From assembly GCA_003142815.1 (NCBI GenBank), contig PLNP01000055.1, positions 247,411-311,410 of the forward strand: a stretch of 64,000 nucleotides of DNA, read 5' to 3'. The notes beneath the pieces were generated by a model. The model did no database searches. It worked only from the letters and a program-made list of their open reading frames with translations, and was not told the DNA's origin. The position numbers were made by a program, and so were the translations under genes. Of the stretch, positions 45,550 to 54,173 are shown piece after piece. The stretch comes from Rhodanobacteraceae bacterium. GTDB lineage: Bacteria; Pseudomonadota; Gammaproteobacteria; Xanthomonadales; Rhodanobacteraceae. The stretch's first letter is position 1. Each line of letters starts with the position of its first letter.

Positions 45550-46845
45550 TGGGTGCGTTTGGCGACCGAATTCGAGGGTCGCGGTCGCGCCGCCCTGCGG
45601 GCGCGGTGCCAACGAGACCTTCCAGCCGTAGAGTTCGCAGAGTCGGCGCACGATCGCGAGACCGAGTCCGCCGCCCTTGCCGACCTTGGTGCCGCGCACG
45701 CCACGCTCGAAAAGTTTGTCCGCGTCTTCAGCGTCGATGCCGGGGCCGGTATCCTCGATCGTGACCCGGCCATGGCCGACCGTGACGATGACCTCGCCCG
45801 CTTGCGTGTACTTGAACGCGTTGCCGATCAGGTTGCTGAGTGCGACCGCGACGACCGATGAAGGTGCCACCGTGGCGAGGGGTTCCTCGATGTCGACGCG
45901 CACCTGCACCGGCTTGTTGGTGACGTGGGTGCGCTGCGCGTCGACGACCTGCTCGACAACGCGCGCGACATCGGTGGTTTCGCCGTCGTTCGGTGCCTGT
46001 CGTTCGCGTCGCGACAACAACAACAACGCATCGATCAACTCGCTCGACTGACGCACTGCGCGCTCGATGCGCTTCAATCGCTCGCTCAGCTTGTTGGTGA
46101 GATCAGGCGATGCCTGCAGCAACTCGGTCGTGCTCGCGATCACCGCGAGCGGCGTACGCAGTTCGTGGCTCACGTCGGCGTTGAATTCGCGATCGCGCTC
46201 GACCATTTCGGTCAGGCGCGTTGAGTAGTCGTCGAGCGCGGAGGCGAGCTGACCGACTTCGTCATCGGCAAAATGGGACTTCAGCAATTCCGGACGGCCG
46301 GTCTTGCTCATCGCGCGCACGCGTTGGACGAGTTCGATGACCGGACTCATCACGCGTGCGGACAGCCAGAAGCCGATCAGCAACGAAAGCACCGCGAAGG
46401 CGAACACGGACGCAGCCAGCACGGTCAGGAGCTGGCGTTCACTCAACTTCTGCGTGCTGACGTCGAAACGCAGGAACGCCCAGTAGTCTGCATCCTTGTA
46501 GACCGCGAGCTTGTACGGACGGACCTTGCTTTCGCGGCCGATATCCTCGATGTCGTAGACACCGGTGGTGTACTTCTGCCAGGCAAACGGCACGATGGCC
46601 GTCTTGTTCGGTCGCACGATCATCGCTTCGTAGACCGACATCGTCCAGCGCGCGCCGGGCTCGGGATTGTCGCGTTTGAAGTCGACGAAATTCTTCAGCT
46701 CACGCTGCAGCGTGTTGTTGATCAACTGATCTTCGAGCCGCGTGCGCATGTACACCGTTGCAGCAGCGAATAGCGCGGTGAGCGCGAACCCGAACAGCGC
46801 AAACGAGATGATGATGCGGGAGCGGAGCCTACGTCGGTAGCGCAT
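45544..46845 (-). CDS. Sensor histidine kinase
   Basis: This 433-residue kinase has a membrane segment at about 11-33, a periplasmic sensor of about 100 residues, a second membrane segment at about 138-162, a HAMP linker and the catalytic core. The phospho-acceptor is H227 in DVSHELRTP. The N box (NLIGNAFKYT), G1 (DTGPGID) and G2 (GGGLGLAIVRRL) are intact. The start codon overlaps the end of the response regulator gene by 17 nt, so it forms a pair with it. The signal is unknown. A dispersed repeat abuts its stop codon. Confidence 0.93.
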   Translation of the reverse strand: MRYRRRLRSRIIISFALFGFALTALFAAATVYMRTRLEDQLINNTLQRELKNFVDFKRDNPEPGARWTMSVYEAMIVRPNKTAIVPFAWQKYTTGVYDIEDIGRESKVRPYKLAVYKDADYWAFLRFDVSTQKLSERQLLTVLAASVFAFAVLSLLIGFWLSARVMSPVIELVQRVRAMSKTGRPELLKSHFADDEVGQLASALDDYSTRLTEMVERDREFNADVSHELRTPLAVIASTTELLQASPDLTNKLSERLKRIERAVRQSSELIDALLLLSRRERQAPNDGETTDVARVVEQVVDAQRTHVTNKPVQVRVDIEEPLATVAPSSVVAVALSNLIGNAFKYTQAGEVIVTVGHGRVTIEDTGPGIDAEDADKLFERGVRGTKVGKGGGLGLAIVRRLCELYGWKVSLAPRPQGGATATLEFGRQTHPM

Positions 46846-47515
46846 CCGGATCGACCATGCGGTAGCCGATGCCGTGGCGCGTCTGGATCAACGGCTTCTC
46901 GAACGGCTTGTCGATCGCCGCGCGCAGCCCGTGGATATGCACACGCAGGGAATCACTGTCGGGAAGTTCCTCGCCCCAGACTCGCGTTTCGAGTTCCTGG
47001 CGCGTGACCACCGAAGGCGCGGCCTCCATCAGCGATTGCAGGAGTTTCAAGCCAATCGGATTCAACTGGATCTGCTTGCCGGCGCGGCTGATCGTCAACG
47101 TATCGAGGTTGTAGACGAGATCGGCGAGCTGCAACAGGCGCGTCTTGCTGCCCTTGCCGCGACGACCGAGCACTTCGAGGCGTGCCGAAAGCTCCTGCAG
47201 CGCAAACGGTTTGACCATGTAGTCGTCAGCGCCGGAATCAAATCCCGTGAGTTTGCTATCGAGCGTATCGCGCGCGGTCAGCATCAACACGGGCGTCTGC
47301 CTTTTCGCTTCCTGGCGCAGCTTGCGACACACTTCGAGTCCATCCATGCCGGGTAGCCCGAGATCGAGCACGATGACGTCGAAGTCGTTGACCACGGCCA
47401 AGTGCAGGCCAGTCACACCGTCCCCGGCGAAATCGACGACGTGGCCTTTGTCGGCGAGGAAGTCACCGATGTTGGCCGCGATATCACTGTTGTCTTCAAT
47501 GACGAGAATACGCAT
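46829..47515 (-). CDS. OmpR-family response regulator
   Basis: This 228-residue regulator has a receiver domain with EDNSD, D51 in VLDLGLPGMDG and K102 in DDYMVKPF, and an OmpR winged-helix domain (LNPIGLKLLQSL; SLRVHIHGLRAAIDKPF; RHGIGYRM). It is transcribed before its kinase gene with a 17-nt overlap. Its target genes cannot be told from the sequence. A terminator-like hairpin for the upstream minus-strand genes lies about 90 bases before its start, so it should have its own promoter. Confidence 0.94.
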   Translation of the reverse strand: MRILVIEDNSDIAANIGDFLADKGHVVDFAGDGVTGLHLAVVNDFDVIVLDLGLPGMDGLEVCRKLRQEAKRQTPVLMLTARDTLDSKLTGFDSGADDYMVKPFALQELSARLEVLGRRGKGSKTRLLQLADLVYNLDTLTISRAGKQIQLNPIGLKLLQSLMEAAPSVVTRQELETRVWGEELPDSDSLRVHIHGLRAAIDKPFEKPLIQTRHGIGYRMVDPDALPT

Positions 47516-47602
47516 GGAGCGCTTAGCTTAACGCGGAAGTCCGCACGGCGGGGGATGAATGCTTCGGGGTGGCTGGCGTGGACTGGCGCGCGCGAAAGAA
47601 AA

Positions 47603-47648
47603 TGGCCCAAGGAGGTGTCATTGGGGGGAACACACCTCGCTTGGGCCA
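47603..47648 (-). terminator. Long hairpin with U-rich tail
   Basis: On the minus strand, tggcccaagcgaggtgt and acacctccttgggcca pair around a short loop, followed by ttttctttc. It ends transcription coming from the blaI side before the two-component genes. On the plus strand a run of A follows it, so it acts in one direction. Confidence 0.7.
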
Positions 47649-47679
47649 AAAAAGCTACTGCCCCGATACTGTAATTTCG

Positions 47680-47721
47680 CCAGTCACCTGATCTGACTTA
47701 CCAGTCACCTGATCCGACTTA
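47680..47721. repeat. Two tandem 21-bp repeats
   Basis: The units ccagtcacctgatctgactt-a and ccagtcacctgatccgactt-a are adjacent and differ at one base. Such short tandem repeats resemble terminal repeats of mobile elements, for instance the multiple terminal repeats of IS21-type elements, but no transposase is nearby. Confidence 0.75.
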
Positions 47722-47820
47722 GGAGTGTCGAGCTAACTACAGCGGGCTGACTATAGGGACGGATGAATTAAAACGTCGTTAAACGGATCTGAGTCTTGCG
47801 TTAACGCTGGGAACAGGGAC

Positions 47821-48131
47821 TTAGCAGGCTGCTGAAAACGTTTTTCAGCGGCCCTGGTAGTGCGATGCAGGGATGCATCGCTCGCGGGTCAATATCACGC
47901 AAGTGATTGATTCGGGGAGCAGGTGGCGCGGCTCCGCCGCGATCGTGCGAGCGGACTGCATGCGCAGGAGCGCGCGCGAACAGCGACAAAACGGTAGGAC
48001 TGCCGTTTTGCACGGCGAAGCCGCCCGACGGGCGAAGTGCAAGGATGCGCTGAGTGCACCTGGCCCGGAGGGCGAGCGGCAAGATGCGGCGAGTCAAACA
48101 TCCAGGACGGACTTTTTCAGCATCCTGTTAG
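47821..48131. mobile_element. MITE-like 311-bp element with imperfect terminal inverted repeats
   Basis: The left end is ttagcaggctgctgaaaa; the right end, read in reverse complement, is ctaacaggatgctgaaaa (16 of 18 identical by eye). Ends of this style occur in some transposon families. The interior has no coding capacity and contains the 'gggcgaagtgcaaggatgcg' repeat style. The right end supplies the stop codon that truncates the M56 gene. No clear target duplication was identified. Confidence 0.55.
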
Positions 48132-48418
48132 CGCGGTTCATCGGCACGCCGACAGATATGGGACCCGGTCCGCTGGATGCATTCCTGCCCGTCGCCCGTC
48201 GCGGCGTTGCGTTTCGCCCACGGCGCGCGATGGAGCAACGCGCAGAAAGTCAGCGCCGGACAGATTGCAGTCAATGCGAGCGCGGCGAGGCCGGTTGCAT
48301 ACCGCGCATCGCAGCGCTCCTTCGGAAGCAGCGCGCGCACAGCCGCGAATCCCGCTCCGATCACCAGTCCCTGCCAGACGAAATAGAGCAGCGTCCAGCC
48401 CAGTGCCTCGATCCACAT
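48128..48418 (-). pseudogene. Truncated M56 (BlaR1-type) peptidase gene
   Basis: The frame starts MWIEALGWTLLYFVWQG, typical of the first membrane helix of M56/BlaR1 peptidases, and continues through a second hydrophobic segment (TGLAALALTAICPALTFCALL). After about 75 residues the family pattern is lost and the frame stops at 48128 inside the MITE-like end. The HExxH protease site and the rest of the protein (normally 300 or more residues) are missing. It sits 25 bases downstream of blaI, the usual blaI-blaR1 order. It is probably inactive. Confidence 0.75.
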
Positions 48419-48443
48419 GGCCACCAGGCGACCAGCGACGCGT

Positions 48444-48839
48444 TCATGGCTTCGTTCCGTCCAGCTTGTCGAGTAACGCGCGGATCTCCTCGACTTCCTC
48501 GCGCGTGGCGCGTGGCCGTCCGCCGAGCGCCTGCAGCACGAGTTGCGATGGCGAACCATCGAAGACCCGTTGCACCATGTCGAGCAGGAAGCGCTTCTGC
48601 GTGCGCTCCTTGCTGATGGCCGGCCGAAACACGTGGGCGCGCTCGGAATCATCGCGGACAACCAGACCTTTGCCGTGCATGATTTGCAGCAGTTTCAGTG
48701 CAGTCGTGTAGCCGGCGCCCTCCTCGCGGTACAACGCATCGTGCACGTCGCGGACCGTGCTCGGCCCGCGGTCCCATAACACATTGAGGATGCCGAGCTC
48801 AGCTTCGGTCGGTTTGGGCAGATTGTCGGTCTTGGACAC
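48444..48839 (-). CDS. blaI: BlaI/MecI-family repressor
   Basis: This 131-residue winged-helix repressor has LPKPTEAELGILNVLWDRGPSTVRDV with the family's E-W pattern, and the recognition region GYTTALKLLQIMHGKGLV. BlaI normally represses its own operon and is cleaved after BlaR1 senses a beta-lactam; in many genomes such pairs control other genes. Here the GTG at 48839 is chosen because ggagggtgcgaatt precedes it. The partner M56 gene is truncated, so this repressor may be locked in its repressing state or respond to another signal. Confidence 0.88.
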   Translation of the reverse strand: MSKTDNLPKPTEAELGILNVLWDRGPSTVRDVHDALYREEGAGYTTALKLLQIMHGKGLVVRDDSERAHVFRPAISKERTQKRFLLDMVQRVFDGSPSQLVLQALGGRPRATREEVEEIRALLDKLDGTKP

Positions 48840-48911
48840 AATTCGCACCCTCCGGGTGTCGCCCTGCGCGCGCAAATTTACACCGTCAACGCGGTCGCGC
48901 CAACGCCCCCA

Positions 48912-49391
48912 TCAGCCGCCAGCCTTCAGTTGCGGCGTCCGCTGGTGCCACTGCAGATATTGCTCGTCACCGCGGCGCCGCGCTTCGATCTCGCCTGCGG
49001 TCCGGCAGGTCTTGACCGGAATGTGCGAACCGGTCGGATTCTCGGTCTTGCAAATCAGTCGCTCGTTGTCGCGCTTGGCGAGGATCGCATTGACCTCTTC
49101 CTGGTCATTGAACATCCGCGTCTTCTCGACATCGCTCATCTGTGCAACGTCGCCACGCGCCTGGAACAGCGTCCCCATTTCACCGAGCTTGGTATCGACG
49201 CGGGTGCGCTCGCTCGACGTCACATACGAGTAGCGGCCGCCCTCATCCATCTGCTTGCGCACCCAGGTCGAAACCGTCTCGAATGCGTCCTTGCTGTTCG
49301 CGTTGACTGCGGGGTCACTCTTCTCTTTCGCCGAGAGGGGCAGCGCTACAAGCGCCGCAACGAACAATACGATGACCGGACTAAATTTCAT
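48912..49391 (-). CDS. Small exported protein of unknown function
   Basis: The 159-residue product has a clear signal peptide (MKFSPVIVLFVAALVALPLSA). The mature part is charged and helical (FETVSTWVRKQMDEGG; EVNAILAKRDNERLICKT) with two Cys (C-KTENPTGSHIPVKT-C) that could form a disulfide. The ATG at 49391 has cggagtttgagct upstream. The pattern is similar to small secreted proteins of Xanthomonadales, but no named family was recognised. It is upstream of blaI on the same strand, 72 bases away. Confidence 0.7.
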   Translation of the reverse strand: MKFSPVIVLFVAALVALPLSAKEKSDPAVNANSKDAFETVSTWVRKQMDEGGRYSYVTSSERTRVDTKLGEMGTLFQARGDVAQMSDVEKTRMFNDQEEVNAILAKRDNERLICKTENPTGSHIPVKTCRTAGEIEARRRGDEQYLQWHQRTPQLKAGG

Positions 49392-49734
49392 AGCTCAAAC
49401 TCCGTGGTGATTGATCGACATATATGAAACAGAGACAGCCAAAAAACGACACCTGTCGTAAATCAAACTTCGTGCTGGTGGGCCGAGCCGCTAGACCGCT
49501 AGCCTTCCGCTTTCTCTCGCTATTCCTCCACGTCACTCGCTGGCCGGCATGGAAGTTGGTTGCAATGCCGCAGCGACAACCGCCGCGAAAGAAAGCAACA
49601 AATCCGGACTCTCGTACAGCCCCCTGAATTGGCTCGGACATGTACGGTCGCACCGGAACCGGTCGCCCAATCGCAGCATGTCCTGATCCTAGAAAAGCTC
49701 CACGAGCTTGTCAACGATTACTTTCGTACTATAG
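49392..49734. other. Intergenic region of lower GC
   Basis: About 340 bases between rimK and the small exported protein. It is clearly less GC-rich than its neighbours. A short perfect inverted repeat aagctc-cac-gagctt lies near 49695. No ORF has family features. It may hold promoters or be a remnant of transferred DNA. Confidence 0.4.
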
Positions 49735-50649
49735 TTATCGTTGTTTGCGCGGCCGCCGTGCCAGCGGTGCCGGACGGCTGGTCATGCTGGTCAGATATTC
49801 GACGACCGCCCCGGCGACATCGACGCCGCTGGCGTCCTCGATGCCTTCCAGTCCCGGCGAGGAATTGACCTCAAGCACGAGCGGACCACGCGCCGAGCGC
49901 AGCAGGTCGACACCGGCGACGCCGAGACCCATGACCCTGGCGGCGCGGACTGCGGTATCGATCTCCTGCGCGGACAGGGCCACCGCGTGTGCGCTGCCGC
50001 CGCGATGGATGTTCGCGCGGAAATCGCCCTCCGGTGCCCGGCGCTGCATCGCCGCGACGACCTGGTCGCCGACCACGAAGCAACGCAGGTCCGCGCCATC
50101 CGCCTCGCGGATGAACTCCTGCACGATGAAGTTCGCATAAAGGCTGCGGAACGCCTCGATCATGCCCTGCGCGGCCGCACGCTTCTCGGCAAGCAGCACG
50201 CCCTGCCCCTGCGCGCCCTCGTTGAGCTTGATCACATGCGGCGATTCACCCAGCATCGCGAGCAAATCCACGGTGTCATCCGGATTGTCGCCGAACACGG
50301 TGGTCGGCAGGCCGATGCCCTCGCTCGCGAGCAGCTGCAGCGAGCGCAGCTTGTCGCGTGCGCGCAGGATCGCGTCGGAGCCGTTCGGTGTATAAACCCC
50401 CATCATCTCGAACTGGCGCACCACAGCCGTGCCGTAGAACGTGATCGACGCACCGATGCGCGGGATCACCGCATCGAAGCCTTGCAGCACACGTCCCTTG
50501 CAATGGATCTCGAACGCGCCGGCCGCGATGCGCATGTAGCAGCGCAACGGATCCAGCACGCGCACGCTGTGACCGCGCAAGCGCGCGGCTTCGATCAGGC
50601 GTTTGGTCGAATACAACCGTGCGTTGCGCGAGAGGATGGCGATCTTCAT
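49735..50649 (-). CDS. rimK: Ribosomal protein S6 glutamate ligase
   Basis: RimK is an ATP-grasp enzyme that adds glutamate residues to the C-terminus of ribosomal protein S6. The 304-residue product has the start [44 protein letters not shown], the ATP-grasp loop [17 protein letters not shown] and the Mg/ATP site [15 protein letters not shown]. It ends with a basic tail ([13 protein letters not shown]). The ATG at 50649 is preceded by three TTGAAGAGC repeats. rimB lies directly upstream. Confidence 0.94.
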   Translation of the reverse strand: MKIAILSRNARLYSTKRLIEAARLRGHSVRVLDPLRCYMRIAAGAFEIHCKGRVLQGFDAVIPRIGASITFYGTAVVRQFEMMGVYTPNGSDAILRARDKLRSLQLLASEGIGLPTTVFGDNPDDTVDLLAMLGESPHVIKLNEGAQGQGVLLAEKRAAAQGMIEAFRSLYANFIVQEFIREADGADLRCFVVGDQVVAAMQRRAPEGDFRANIHRGGSAHAVALSAQEIDTAVRAARVMGLGVAGVDLLRSARGPLVLEVNSSPGLEGIEDASGVDVAGAVVEYLTSMTSRPAPLARRPRKQR

Positions 50650-50654
50650 GCGGT

Positions 50655-50693
50655 GCTCTTCAACGGGCGGCTCTTCAAGGGAGTGCTCTTCAA
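50655..50693 (-). repeat. Three 9-bp repeats in the rimK leader
   Basis: The sequence gctcttcaa recurs at 50655, 50670 and 50685 with a 15-base period. In the mRNA these become TTGAAGAGC units, each with a Shine-Dalgarno-like GAAGAG, spanning the end of rimB and the rimK leader. Confidence 0.8.
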
Positions 50694-51178
50694 GGTGGGG
50701 CCGGCACGTCCCGTGCAGGTCGTGGACAAGTGTAGGAAAGCGCCGGATCGACGCAGAAGCGACCATCGAGCGTGCTGCGTCCGACCAGCAGCGGGAATAG
50801 CATCGAACGCCGGTCTGACAAATTTATGTCGGTGGCGAAACGCTGGCCGGCGAGCACGATGTCGGTACGGATGAACCAGCGTTCGCTGCGATGGCCACCG
50901 GAGTCGGTCACCTGGCGCCGGTCGCTGACCGGTGCCCTGCAGGCAATCACCGTGTCGCCGCGACGGCGCACGCGCACGACGAAACGCACGTGCAGCACGC
51001 CGCCCTCCCGAAACGTCTCAAGTGCCTCCACGTGCAGCACCGACGAGCGTGCGCCGGTGTCGATCTTCGCCTTGATCGCCTCAACGCCGAGCGCAGGCAG
51101 GGCGAGCCATTCGCGCCAGCCGAGCGAGGTACGGGCGGGCGGCTGCAGAAGCCGCGAGGGGACGGGTTCGGGGAGCAC
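50690..51178 (-). CDS. rimB: Retropepsin-like protease RimB (DUF785)
   Basis: This 162-residue protein belongs to the RimB/DUF785 family of retropepsin-like proteases that act with RimK on poly-glutamylated S6. The active-site motif is D40-TGARSSVLH, with surrounding [10 protein letters not shown], and the C-terminal [18 protein letters not shown] is conserved. The GTG at 51178 is the only plausible start and lacks a ribosome site. It begins 11 bases after the tRNA-Gly 3' end, so it is probably cotranscribed with the tRNA. A RimA gene was not found nearby. Confidence 0.85.
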   Translation of the reverse strand: MLPEPVPSRLLQPPARTSLGWREWLALPALGVEAIKAKIDTGARSSVLHVEALETFREGGVLHVRFVVRVRRRGDTVIACRAPVSDRRQVTDSGGHRSERWFIRTDIVLAGQRFATDINLSDRRSMLFPLLVGRSTLDGRFCVDPALSYTCPRPARDVPAPP

Positions 51179-51189
51179 GGGCGGGCGCT

Positions 51190-51263
51190 TGGAGCGGGTG
51201 AAGGGAATCGAACCCTCGTCAGTAGCTTGGGAAGCTACAGCTCTGCCATTGAGCTACACCCGC
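51190..51263 (-). tRNA. tRNA-Gly(CCC)
   Basis: Read on the minus strand: acceptor stem GCGGGTG/CACCCGC, D-arm GCTC/GAGC, anticodon stem GTAGC/GCTAC around loop TTCCCAA (anticodon CCC), T-arm GAGGG-TTCGATT-CCCTT, discriminator T and encoded CCA (51190-51192). It is a 74-nt tRNA for the codon GGG. It sits directly upstream of rimB. Confidence 0.96.
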
Positions 51264-51493
51264 GGGGGCGACAGATTAGCCGTCGCTGCGCGGGGCGACA
51301 AGATGCGCGGCACCTGGCTGAATCCACGCTAAGCGCAATCGTCAACGAAGCGCAAAGCCGCCTCGCCGGAAAGTCGTCGTTCAGCGTGATTACGCTGATA
51401 TGGTGCACAGCCTGTCAGACGCGGACGGCCGATACGCAAGGGGAGCGACTCCCACCGTGACCGCGACTGGCGTAGGCCTCCAGGAGACTATCG

Positions 51494-53872
51494 ATGTCCA
51501 CAAGGCATTCTTCCAACCAGCGCGCAGGGTATGCGGTCGCGTTGGCGTGCGTGCTAGGCGTGTTTGCCGCAAGCGCATTGGCGGACCCGCCCGACCGCGT
51601 CGCGCGCGTCAGCTTCCTGCGCGGCAACGTGAGTTTCCAGGCGGCCGGCGACGACCAATGGGCGCAGGCTGCGCTGAACCGCCCGCTCGGTACCGGCGAC
51701 AAGGTCTACACGGACAACGACTCGCGCGTGGAGCTGGAGATCGGCACAGCCGACATTCGCCTCGACCACAACAGCACATTCGACCTGCTCAATCTTGACG
51801 ACACCAAAGCGCAGATCGAACTGACCGGCGGCGTGATGAACCTGCACGTGCGCCGCATCGAGAGCGGCGAAAGCTTTGAAGTCGACACACCGACGCTGGC
51901 GTTCGTCGTCAATCAGCCCGGCGATTATCGCGTCGACATCGCGCCGCAAGGCAACTCGACGATGATCACCGTGTTCAACGGTTCCGGCGATGTCTACGGC
52001 GAGAACAACGCGAGCTATAGCGTGCGTTCGGGCAACTCATACCGGTTCAACGACTCGGCGCTGCGCGATTACGAAGTGCTCGACGTACCGCGTGCGGACG
52101 ACTTCGACCAATGGTCCTCATCGCGTGACACGCGCTATGCGCGCTCGGTCTCGCGTCAATACGTTTCTGAAGGCACCATCGGCTATGCGGACCTCGACGA
52201 CAATGGCTCGTGGAGTGATGTGCCGGAGTACGGCAACGTCTGGTATCCGACCACGGTCGAGGCCGACTGGGCACCCTACCGCAGTGGCCACTGGGCATGG
52301 ATCGACCCGTGGGGCTGGAGCTGGGTCGACAGCGCTGCGTGGGGCTTCGCGCCATTCCATTACGGTCGCTGGGCCTACATCGACAATCGCTGGGGCTGGT
52401 CCCCGGGTCGTCGCAGCAGCGGCTTTGCGATCTATGCTCCCGCGCTGGTCGGATTCATCGGCGGCGGCGGCTGGGGTGCAAGTGTCTCGATTGGCGGCGG
52501 TGGTCCGGTCGGCTGGTTCCCGCTTGGGCCCCGTGACGTCTATGTGCCGTGGTATCAGACCTCGCGCGCCTACTTCACGAACATCAACGTGCGCAACACG
52601 ACGTTCATCAACAACACCAACATCACCAACGTCTACAACAACTATTCGAACGGTCGCCCGATCAACAACGCCAACTATGCGTACCGCACGAATGTCGCCG
52701 CAGTGACCGCGGTGTCGCGTGATGCGTTTGTCGGTGCGCGTCCGGTCAACGCGGCACGTGTGCAGATCAATCCGAACAATCTGCGCAACGCACAGGTCGT
52801 CAGTCGCGTCGGCATTACTCCGACCCAGGCAAGTTTCGGCGCGAACAATGCTCGCGCGGTGCCGGCAGCGGCCCTGCTCAACCGCCAGGTGATCGCACGC
52901 ACCGCGCCGCCACCGCGGCCGGTGCCGATCGCGTCGCGCCTGCAAGCGATCCAGAGCAATGGCTCGCAGCCGTTGCAGACGAGCCAGCTGCGCCAGATCG
53001 CCGCGCGCCCGGCTGTTGCTGCAGAGGCTCGGGCGTTGCCGGCTCGGGTACAGGTGGTCGGTCGCGCCAATGCCCCGAAACCGCAGCCATTGCCGATGCG
53101 CGCAAGCTCGCCTGCCCAACAACGCGCCGGCATTAATGCACCTGCGAATCCGGCGGCGCCGCGCGCTATGCCGGCAGCGCCGGCGAACGCGGGACGCGCG
53201 CCGGTCGCGCGGCCGAACGCGGACACGATGCAACGCGCGCCGGATGCCCGCACCCAACCGGTAGCACCGAATCGCGGTGAGTTGCCGTCGTCGCGTTTCG
53301 CCCCGCATGCGGGCGCGCCGGCGGTCGGCACGCAGGACAATCGCGCCAACATGCCGGTGCGTGGCAATCCCGCCACACAGCCGCAGCGCAGTGCGCCCGT
53401 CAGTCGTGACACTGGACGCAGCAACCCGGCGCCGGCTCGCAGCGTGCCGTCGCAACGGGTCGCCCCGCGCACCACGCCGACACCGGCCAACCAGGCGCGC
53501 CCGAGCGAACGCCAGCAGACTGCTGCGCCGCAGCCGCGTTACAACCCGGCCCAGCGCAGTGCCCCGGCGGCCGCGCCGCAGCGCGCAACACGCCAGGCAC
53601 CGCAGGTCCGCGAGACGCCACACAGCGCCCCCGCGCCACAGGTTCAGCGCAGCGCGCCAGTGCAGACGCAGCAGCGCCAGGCGCCGCAGGCGCAGCAGCG
53701 CGTGATGCCACAACCGCAGCAACGTGCGCAGCCGGCGGCACGCCCTGCACCGCAGACGCAACAGCGCGTGATGCCACAGCCACAGCAACGTGCGCAGCCG
53801 GCGGCACGCCCTGCACCGCCGGCTCGCGACGCCAAGAAGGATAAGGACAAACAAGACAATGGCAACCGCTGA
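51494..53872 (+). CDS. FecR/DUF6600 exported protein with long Pro/Gln/Arg tail
   Basis: The 792-residue product has a signal peptide (about 1-31, ending ASALA), a FecR-type beta domain (about 40-190, with LGTGDKVYTDNDSRVELEIG), a Trp-rich DUF6600-like region (about 255-330, GHWAWIDPWGWSWVD; WGFAPFHYGRW) and a long low-complexity tail (about 480-792) rich in Pro, Ala, Gln and Arg. The tail ends in two 22-residue tandem repeats and a Lys/Asp tip. The ATG has aggagactatcg upstream. Family members are periplasmic or surface proteins of unknown function. A strong terminator follows. Confidence 0.82.
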   Translation: MSTRHSSNQRAGYAVALACVLGVFAASALADPPDRVARVSFLRGNVSFQAAGDDQWAQAALNRPLGTGDKVYTDNDSRVELEIGTADIRLDHNSTFDLLNLDDTKAQIELTGGVMNLHVRRIESGESFEVDTPTLAFVVNQPGDYRVDIAPQGNSTMITVFNGSGDVYGENNASYSVRSGNSYRFNDSALRDYEVLDVPRADDFDQWSSSRDTRYARSVSRQYVSEGTIGYADLDDNGSWSDVPEYGNVWYPTTVEADWAPYRSGHWAWIDPWGWSWVDSAAWGFAPFHYGRWAYIDNRWGWSPGRRSSGFAIYAPALVGFIGGGGWGASVSIGGGGPVGWFPLGPRDVYVPWYQTSRAYFTNINVRNTTFINNTNITNVYNNYSNGRPINNANYAYRTNVAAVTAVSRDAFVGARPVNAARVQINPNNLRNAQVVSRVGITPTQASFGANNARAVPAAALLNRQVIARTAPPPRPVPIASRLQAIQSNGSQPLQTSQLRQIAARPAVAAEARALPARVQVVGRANAPKPQPLPMRASSPAQQRAGINAPANPAAPRAMPAAPANAGRAPVARPNADTMQRAPDARTQPVAPNRGELPSSRFAPHAGAPAVGTQDNRANMPVRGNPATQPQRSAPVSRDTGRSNPAPARSVPSQRVAPRTTPTPANQARPSERQQTAAPQPRYNPAQRSAPAAAPQRATRQAPQVRETPHSAPAPQVQRSAPVQTQQRQAPQAQQRVMPQPQQRAQPAARPAPQTQQRVMPQPQQRAQPAARPAPPARDAKKDKDKQDNGNR
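53693..53824 (+). repeat. Two 66-bp in-frame tandem repeats
   Basis: Units 53693-53758 and 53759-53824 encode near-identical 22-residue blocks (QQRVMPQPQQRAQPAARPAP). They differ mainly at synonymous or end codons, suggesting a recent duplication within the tail of the FecR-type protein. Confidence 0.85.
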
Positions 53873-53893
53873 GTCCTTGTAATGCAAACCAGG

Positions 53894-53920
53894 ACGCCGC
53901 GCTCTGCGCGGCGTTTTTTT
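53894..53920 (+). terminator. Intrinsic terminator after the FecR/DUF6600 gene
   Basis: An 8-bp stem acgccgcg/cgcggcgt with a 5-base loop is followed by a T run. Confidence 0.92.
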
Positions 53921-53972
53921 GTGCGCGCCGCGTTATTCGAATCCGAACCCGGCAGGCGATTAGAATGGCACG

Positions 53973-54173
53973 ATGAAGATCGTCCTCAACGGGCAGGAAC
54001 GCGACATCGCTGCTGCCATCTCGCTTGCCCAATTGCTCGAAACCGCGGGCTACGCGAACCGCCGCGTCGCGGTCGAGGTCAATCGCGAGATCGTGCCGCG
54101 CAGCCAGTACGGCGAACGCGTGCTCGACGCGGGCGATCGCGTCGAGATCGTGCACGCCATCGGCGGTGGGTGA
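53973..54173 (+). CDS. thiS: Sulfur carrier protein ThiS
   Basis: ThiS is a 66-residue ubiquitin-like carrier that brings sulfur for thiamin thiazole formation. It starts MKIVLNGQERDI and ends EIVHAIGGG with the terminal Gly-Gly that is activated to a thiocarboxylate. No ribosome site is visible, and TAGAAT (53961-53966) lies just upstream of the ATG, so the message could be leaderless. thiG follows after 273 bases of non-coding DNA. No thiamin riboswitch was recognised. Confidence 0.92.
   Translation: MKIVLNGQERDIAAAISLAQLLETAGYANRRVAVEVNREIVPRSQYGERVLDAGDRVEIVHAIGGG

Noticed and set aside
47680..47721. Possible CRISPR array
   Set aside because: Only two adjacent 21-bp units without spacers and no cas genes.
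49741..50874. Plus-strand frame opposite rimK
   Set aside because: Shadow of rimK with no start signal or domain.
52118..53887. Minus-strand frame opposite the FecR-type gene
   Set aside because: Arg-rich antisense frame without family character; the terminator and ribosome site support the plus-strand gene.
53921..53972. Thiamin riboswitch before thiS
   Set aside because: The space is too short after the terminator, and no CUGAGA-type core is present.
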